Origin: Hoplostethus atlanticus
Taxonomy: Eukaryota; Chordata; Actinopteri; Trachichthyiformes; Trachichthyidae
Assembly (NCBI GenBank): GCA_034670405.1
Contig: JAXDDX010000018.1
Coordinates: forward strand, 5,363,501-5,427,500
Reading direction: 5' to 3'
Length of the DNA: 64,000 bases
Shown: positions 29,001 to 37,800 of the stretch, piece by piece
How the letters are laid out: every line of letters begins with the position of its first letter
How positions within the stretch are numbered: the first letter of the stretch is position 1
Translations under genes and position numbers: made by a program
The notes under the pieces: model-generated
The model's input: only the letters and a program-made list of their open reading frames with translations
What the model was told of the DNA's origin: nothing
Database searches by the model: none

Positions 29001-31795
29001 TCTCTCCCTCCCTCCCTCCTTCTCCCTCTCACTTCACCCATTTCATCTGCATATTCTCTTCTCTCAATTTCACTCCACCCTTGCTCTCTCTCTTTCTCTT
29101 CTCTATCTCACTTATCCACCACCCTCTTCCTCCCTCTCCTTTTGTGGCTTTGTTTCTTTCCATCAGGTGTCCAAATGACTTTACTGGTGATCGCTGTCAA
29201 ACCTACGTTATGGCCAGTTTCTACCGTATGTCAATTTCCTCTTCTGTCACTCTGTCAGACTGTCCTTGTGTCATGCATGCTGGATGTGGAGAGATTGCAT
29301 TGATTCCCTGTTGTTCCCTCATAAGCTAGCATAGTTGAGTAGAGACTGTTAACATAGTTGGTCTGCATGTGATCTTGTATGCCTGAACACGTAGTATATT
29401 GCATGTGCACTCTCAGAATGGAGAGTTGATAGAGAGCTTGATAGTGACAAGTATGGAGCTAAATGTGGATGCTGTATAGACTTGCATTAAGTCAACTGCA
29501 TGTAACAACACAGTGAAACCATTATCAATACCCTACCCTACCTTTAACTCACTCAGTAATGATGCTTGTTTATGTAATCATCTGCAAACACAATCATGTG
29601 TGATGCTATTAGTGCTCATCCATGGACAGAAAGGCAAGCCTGATCAATTAGCATTAACTAATAGGCATGGCAAATGGTTGATTCTGTTTTGTGGTGCTTA
29701 AATGATGAAAAATTAATACATGTGGAAGTGGTCAGCCAGAGCTCAAAAATGGCAATCACAATATGTTACATGGTATTAGGATTTCCTCATAAATATGACA
29801 ACATTTTAGTTGCCACCCATACAATTATTAACTCACTTGGTTTGATCTTAGTGATTTTCCAGAGCTAGGGACCAAACTATCAAAAAATGTGCAGCTACTA
29901 ATGGCGGTTCAAGGACCATTCATAGTCCTTGAACCGCCATTAGTTTAACTGGAATACAGTATGCATACTAGCATGCAGTAAGCACTAAGATGCAGTGGCT
30001 TTTTCATTATCACAGTATCAGTCGATAAATCACTTAGACCTTAAGTAAAGCCAGCCTCTAGTGACATGACTGTACATAGTTTAGCTCACACTAGAAACAT
30101 TCATCAAATTGCATTTGTTTCAACATGCATGCTTCAGAAGTAGCAGTAAATTGTGCTCTTACAGCAGAGACGCTAACTGCTCTCACAGATGTCCTTAGCG
30201 CAAAGTTCATGCTCCGTACGTACTAGAGAGCCGTATCAAACAGCTCTGCTAGCCCGGGGTAAGAGAACTCAAGCCTGAGCCACGCCATGTTGGCAACATC
30301 AGCAAACACGTCCATCAACTGCAGAATTATACCCAGATTAGACGAAGGCTTGTGGAGAACTACGGCATGACAGATGTTGCCCTTAAGCTTTTTCATTTTG
30401 AAATATCTTCACATGGTCTGGAATGATGCTTCTGTAGGTTATCAACTTGTTACTGCAGCCGGTATTGTTTACACTTCAGTTTGTTGACTACTAGAGTATT
30501 TCTTCTAGCAGTGGGTGACATTGAAAGGGCGGTGCGTGTAACAAAGAAGGGCTGACATCAATGAAACATCAATTTGTATCAGCCTCATCTCATCCAAACA
30601 ACTGAGATTTCATGTGGCTTGGACTTAGGAAAACATATAACACACAGCCTAGAATTTACCACTATGTAATATTGTCTATTTGTTGACGTCATGTCTTCGC
30701 AAACCAATGTTGTTTCAATTCACTGCAACAACCGCAGTTACAAAATAACAAAATTGAATCTGTCTGATTGTTCCTTCAGAGCCTCATAACTGTGTGTGTG
30801 TATCCTGACTCACGTAGCCTACATACTGTTTGCTGTATGTTGGCTCAGAGTACAATGCAAAAAAACATCCATCTGAACAACAAGTAATTTCATCTCACAT
30901 TAAGTCATAATGCACTGTGTTGAAATGTCTTGTTTTTTGGCAGAGTAGACAGTGGTGTGTGGGAGATCTTTCCCTACACCCACATCTTTTTCTACATTCT
31001 GTTTAACCTCAGTGCAGCTGTGCGAATGTATTTCCTTTCAAGGAGAGCATTGATTTCCAGCTCTCATCCAGCCACATGAACATAGACACAGCTTTGATTA
31101 CACAGTTTACATGCTTGTGCATTCAAAAGAACAAGCTGAATTTTTTGTAGACCGTGTAACAGAGAAGCGTAAAACCCTTTAGCATTAGAGAAACAAATGG
31201 TGGGACATCCTGCATGAATATCTCATAAGCTGGAGACCACGCAAAGGAAAATAAGTCTTCCATTACATAAAGCATTTATCTTCACCCAACTGCACGCCCT
31301 TAAAAGTTGCCACCCACCCATGACACTATTGTGTGAAGACCTTTCATATAGACCTAGTAGGGGACTATGTGTAAACCATATCTAAATGAAAGGCTGTGGA
31401 CTCTGATAGAAAAGGTGAAGCCTCCACTCTATCCTAGTAGAAGATCTGACAAATTAAATTGATTGCAGAGCCATCCCTGTACACCATTTTCCTCCGGATG
31501 GCCATTAACCTGTCTGTCATTGTTTTTTTGAAAGTGCACATCCACAGTAGAAAATCAGGTCCATGAAAGCCACATCCCAACTGAGACACATCGTTGTAAT
31601 ATATGTATTTATAGCCTTTAAAGAGACAATTACTCCAACAGGGTTTGTCTTTGGAAAACGATATAACCTCTCAGACTTTCACCTTATTCAATTCTCAATT
31701 AATGGGGATGAATTCGATTTTATTTTTGGAGATTGGGGAGGTAGTGAAGCACATTTCAAAGAGTACACAGCGTCTCTCAAACAAAAGCATACATG

Positions 31796-31826
<31 letters not shown>

Positions 31827-34800
31827 ATCCATTCCATTTTTTGAGTCCCCACCTCCTAGAAGGGCTCCTCCCATCCCCAGGAGATGCCAAAGAGAACGAG
31901 GATGGCTTTAGCTCCTCGGCCATAAGGGCTTGGCTTAACAAGAGCATGTTGTCATAACAACAGCTGGGATTTGCGGCAACCCAAGTAAAGCAAGTGAGCT
32001 GCCAGAGATATGGCCTCAGCTGGTCGGTGCAGCCTCCCTATGGCCTCACTTTCCCTTACACTATAGAATCCACCTCCTATTCTTCAAATACTGCACGGAT
32101 ACACTCCTTTTAACTCGCTATAGGTCTGTTCATTTTGACGGAGAAAACAGAAAACTGAATGCACAGGTAGTCTCAGCATTTTCCTTCTAGTAAGGTATTG
32201 GCTATGCACCTGGTGCTATTCTGCAGTAGGGGATTTGGTTCGATTGTGTCTTCAAATGTTATACAGGTAAAGTTTGTCTGCGAACTTGAAATACCCCACA
32301 ACTCTCACAGGACAAATATGCAAGAGCTTAGTTGCCTGTACTGAATGCAACGTTAACATTGGACTGTGTTGAGACGTACAGTAGATAAAAACATCACACA
32401 TCCAGAATCACAGCTAGAAAAGCTTTAGTTTAGTCATTTAAAGATGTTAACTGAATGATTCATATTTCAACACAAAATAAAACACAAAATTCTATAGGCT
32501 ACTACTTGAATAATACTCCCTGATACTATTGATATACTATTGATACTACTACTATCCTAACTATTGGCCTACAAATTAGTTTTCCAAAATTCTAGTTGTG
32601 CAGTCATGTCATTTTATGCAGTCTGGTTTTGTAGTCTGGTGTTGCATGCTCTAACTGTTGTCTTGTCTCTGAGGTGCTTGTTGAAAGTGGACAGCGTTCT
32701 GACAATTACTGCGTTTGTTGTCTCAGTTGCTGTAATGGCTATTTTTTTTTATTGTTATATGTGTTCAACTGTATCTTGGAAGGTGTCTCTCTCTTAATCT
32801 GTTCTTTTGTTTCTTTTTTTCTTCCAACTGTCAACCCTCTGCAATGGCAGAGCATCTTGGGATTGAATTTATGGGTATGGAACAATCCATTTTGATTCTC
32901 AGTCTAAGCATAGCTACTAAATAGATGTCCTTCATTTTGACATGCTCCCATTCCCTCTGTGGTGTGGACTGTAATGCAAATACCCCCTTGATTAACCAAG
33001 CAATCTGTCAATCAATCATAGAGTAACGCATTGGACTGAAAAACTCTTTGTCAGTGTTACTGATCCTTCATCAAACATTATTAACATGGATGCCTTCACC
33101 TGCAGCTCTCATACATGTGCATTGAAAAAGCAGAACTGCTATTTGAGTTGGTGATTTTGAACCTCCTCTCTTTCTCATTCCCCTCCCAAAACCACTTGGT
33201 CCCTAATTGAAATCTGTGATGTTGCACATGTCAGCTATACTCCAATATAATGTCCCATGTTCCAGCCCAAATTATCAAAAATCACACAATCAATAGCTGG
33301 ATTTGTGAGTTACAGGATGAGTGCTGCAAACAGGACACCCATTATTTCCTATTTCTAGCTCCCATCAAACCCTGTAACAAGCATGTTATATCATGTTTAT
33401 AGTTTCCAAGCACTTTCCCTCGCTCTTCAACTCTTCAACTCCTTTCTAAACAATCATCCATCCAATCCCTTTAGTCTCATGCGTTTAGTGTCTATTTTTT
33501 CTTTCAAAACATTTTTTTTTCTTTTTTTCCTTCATCTATGACCTTGACCCATCCTTCTTGCATCCTTCCATTACTTCAGATGGTTGAAATGTAGCTTAGA
33601 AGTATAAATAAATTTGAAGATCTTTGTGTTACTGATTTATCCTTCACGTGGATGCTGTGGTATGAGCATGCAATACTATATTTAGAACATCATGTTTTCT
33701 TCCTCTATCTTCTATTTCCCTCTTCCTTCTTTTGTTGGCCCTTGTTTTCTGCTACCTATTCCAGAAAAGTGCTTTTGAATCAATCATGTATCTTGTGGGA
33801 TTACCTAGTTTATATAATATTAGGTACATTTGTGTACCACGAGAATATTACAATATTAGTATCCCAGCAACAACATTGATTTCACGCTGTTGAAAATTAG
33901 TCATCACTAGATAACAACCAATATTGGTGAAATATTTCCTGGTGTGCTGCTATAAATAAACCGGCCATTGTGATTTATTCATGGTGTCAGAAACTTGACT
34001 CAAATTGGCAAGCTGATGTAAAATGGCTGCTGGTGAATGAAAGGAGAGGGTAAGAGGCAACCTCAGATGGAAGGAGTTGTACAAATTCAATTCATTTTTA
34101 TTACATTATTTATTACGGACCACGACTACCTATTTTCTCCATCATTCTCCCCGGGGAAACAAATGGTCCTGCTCAACCTCACACAAGCACTTCTCAGGAA
34201 AAGGGGAAAAAGGCTGAAAACATCAGCCAAGATTTCTCCAATTTCATTTTTTCATGTTCTTTAATTTTTCAAGAAAAATCTCTTGTATTTAGTGAGTATG
34301 GAGAATTCTTAAAACTGTACAGATCCCATCATTGTGTCCTGAGTAGATGAGGGCAGAATGAGAGTAATGATCAGGCAAGCTCTCTAATAGATTTATCAGC
34401 TATGAACTTTAGAATGAGAGGATCAGATTTGGTGCAACTTGAATATTTTGACATGCTTTTGACTCCATTTCTTCCCCATCCAGGGTGGCTAGTTGCATGT
34501 GTTAGACCTTGCACCTATATTTTGCATTGGTACAAACCTGCACAGTTTGCAGGTCCGTCAGTCATCAGTTATAGGTCTCAACCATTTCAGTATCATACAC
34601 AATTTGCAATTTTTAGAGAATAACACTGCTATGAACAGACTAGTCTAACTATTGCTATGCCCCCTCCCCCGCCACAAAAGCCACCTTGTATAACTGCAGT
34701 ATAGAGAGGAAGAGCATCTGTTGTAGTTCTGATTATAGGAGAGGAGAGGTGTGACTGTGAGTTGAGTTGTCAGGGAAGGGAAGATGAAGCTTCATGCTAC

Positions 34801-37800
34801 TCAGGATTTAGCCGAAAGAAATGTAGATGCACTGTGCAAATGTGGAAACTCACACCTTCAAGAGACTGATTTTTTTTTTCCTGTTTTTTTTTCTTCTTGT
34901 AATGTGTGTGTGTGGTGTGTGGGTGTATATGTGTATTTGTGGGTGTTGACAGAGGCAGAGGAGCTCTACCAGAAAAGAGTCCTGACAATCACGGGTATTT
35001 GTGTGGCTCTGTTGGTGGTGGGCATCGTGTGTGTGGTTGCCTACTGTAAAACCAAGTAAGTCATCCTGGCATATGGATCAACTCAGGAGTTATGAGCTTA
35101 CAGCTTTCCTTTCAAATTGCTGTTACTACCTGCATTTTAATAACTATGTCAACAAGTTTACAGTCAGATATCAATTGTGTTGTCCATAATATACAGCCTA
35201 TGAATGAGAGATTACTGTGCCTGCTGTTTTAATTCATGGTTTTTCAAGTTCAGGTAATATAGCTAGCTCACTGGTTCATTTAAACCTGCTCATGTATGTT
35301 ATGTAAAGCAAAAAAAAACAAGGTATGACCAGTCCACGGGTATCTTGACGACAAAAACCTAAGAGAATGACTGAGATTTGCTCCACAGGAAACAAAGAAA
35401 GAAGATGCACAATCATCTGCGACAGAACATGTGTCCAGAACACCCCAATCGGAACCTAGCTAACGGACCCAATCACCCAGGACCAGGCCCAGAGGAAATC
35501 CCCATGGTGGATGTGAGTTTTGTGAATGGATTCAAAATTGTACTAAAGCTTGTTCATCATAGGAGGTGGCTTTTTTTGTTCAGTTAAATCAGCAATCTAA
35601 CCTCCTGTCTCTTTCGCCTCTTACCATCTGCCAAATCCATTTTTTTTCATCAAAGTACATATCAAAGAATGTCCCTGCAACTGAACGAGTCATACGGCCT
35701 GGAACAGAGGGCTCTTTCCCCGCCAGCCATGCCTCTTCCAGATCTCACAACTCTTCCACACGAGCCCATTCATCAACTCATAGGTAAGCCTGCGACATAC
35801 ACATGTCTTTCCCATCAGACAGACTACAGGGGACACTCAGTGCTGTAAAGACATAATCGCTCACAGAGAGATAGTCAAAATGGTTAAGTCCCCCTGCCTC
35901 TGGAGCCACATGTGTGCCCCCCACACAAAGACACACACCCAGACATAGACACAGAGACATGCCGGAGGGTGTATGTTAACACCTTTTTTTATTTTCCAGA
36001 CATGAGGAACGGACATGGAGTCTGGAGCATTCTGACAGTATCCTCTCTGACTCGCCGGGAATTATGTCATCATCCGTGGGGACCAGTAAATGCAGCAGTC
36101 CTGCGTGCATGGAGGCACGGGCCAGGCGTGCCGCACACTGTGGTTTTTCTGACCCCCATCGACCTGGCCTACCGTATGGTGACTCCTTTGATTCGCTGGG
36201 AGACTCTCCGCACAGTGACAGGTGGGAATGAGGCCTATATGGCTTGTATGGCGCTGGGTCTCACATGATCATTTTGAGAAGCTTGTCCAGTCACATCCCA
36301 ACACGCCCTGATCAGTAGGCTCAGGTCTCTCATGTGGTCTCATGTGGTTGGATGTTGTAGGCAATTCAACACATGGTGCCTAGTCAGTAGTTTGCCCTGA
36401 ACAGGTTTGTCAAAGCAAACAATTAATCACAAAAGTGCAAAACCCAGATGTCTTCCATTAAAATGTGCAACATGTTCACATTTTCACCTAAGTGAGTGTG
36501 TTTGGCGACCTGTTGGCTCAGCCGTATAAGACCATGTAACTGCAACATCCTGGGTTTGAATGTGGCCTGGGACCTTTGTCGCATTTCATCTCCATCTTTT
36601 TAAATAAAAGGCTGGGCAGTTTAGATGCATAGGCTGGATCAGTGTGCAGAGTGACCTCAGATCATTTGGAGCAAAGGTGGCACAGGAGGGGTGAACCAAC
36701 TGTGCATGTAAATCCCTTACCCTTTTGGCTAATGAAAGTTCCCATAAGCAGTGCAGTCTTAAAGTACAAAACATTCAGGCCTACCAAATCCAATAGGGTG
36801 CTCAAAAGGCCTAATTTAGACCTCCAATTATGTGCCATGCAGTGGTGTTCAAGTAATTTGCGTCCATTACAATCCTGGAGTTATGCATTGGGATGCATGG
36901 CCTCCTGCAAGATGTGTATCCAATATCAAGACATGTCCACTTTCACATTATGATAAGTGGATTCTGACTTTTACTTAAGTTCATTTGTATGTTAATTTGT
37001 TTACGCACTCCGAAATGTCTAGAACTCCAGTCTTTTTTTCTGGTGTAAAACAAGAAATCGGCATACTAATAATCTCTAAAGACATCAAATATGAAATTAA
37101 TTGTCGAGTCAAAAAAAAAAGAATTACTCAACAATTCCTACAATTGGAATGGTATTTAAAGCACACGCACAATGCCTCATAAACTCTCCAAAACTAAGCA
37201 AACAAGATTTGTCTTTCCATTTATGTGCTTGAGTTTTTAAGGGATCATCAAGGGAGATGGTAATACCAGGATTCACAGAGGGAGCCACAAAACCATTTAA
37301 ATGTTCTGAATTTAACAGATGCCCAGCATTTGCAAATGAATAGAGCCTCAGTCATCGAGCTGTGACACTGATTTGTGGCCAGATCACACAGACAACATCC
37401 CTCCTGTGTCACTCCAGGTAACAAATGGCAACAGGTGCTGCATCAACCGGACAGTGTGTCCGGGATTGTTGCGGGAATATCACAGGCCTCTGTGTCCCAC
37501 AATCTGGTGCTTTTCTCAAACAATGAGCAGATACACCAAAGAATATATTGGCCAGACACTGATCACGCAAAAATGCATGATCAAGCACAGATTCCATTGT
37601 GTTGCTTTCCAAAGTTTCCGGTGCCATCAACTGTACACATGTGACCATCATTTTATTACAAAACTTAGATTTGATATTAGAATATTTCAGGTGTCCTATA
37701 GACAAAATGCAGAATAACATAAATCATTTAAAATTGTATTAAGCATAGTTTATTATGTTATATCCAATTAATGTCCCAAGGGCACATTGCCAGTTTAATC

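Larger units (their letters stand above)
29226..34952 (+). other. nrg2 introns flanking the beta-1 microexon
   Basis: Introns of 3.6 kb (29226-32850) and 2.1 kb (32875-34952). They hold a perfect inverted repeat (29897-29944) and a CA tract (31795-31823). T-rich runs precede both acceptors. No other exon was recognised. Confidence 0.7.

Noticed and set aside
28853..29329. 158-codon plus-strand ORF
   Set aside because: Most of it is Ser/Leu/Pro low complexity from a CT-rich intronic tract; only the last third overlaps the real beta exon.
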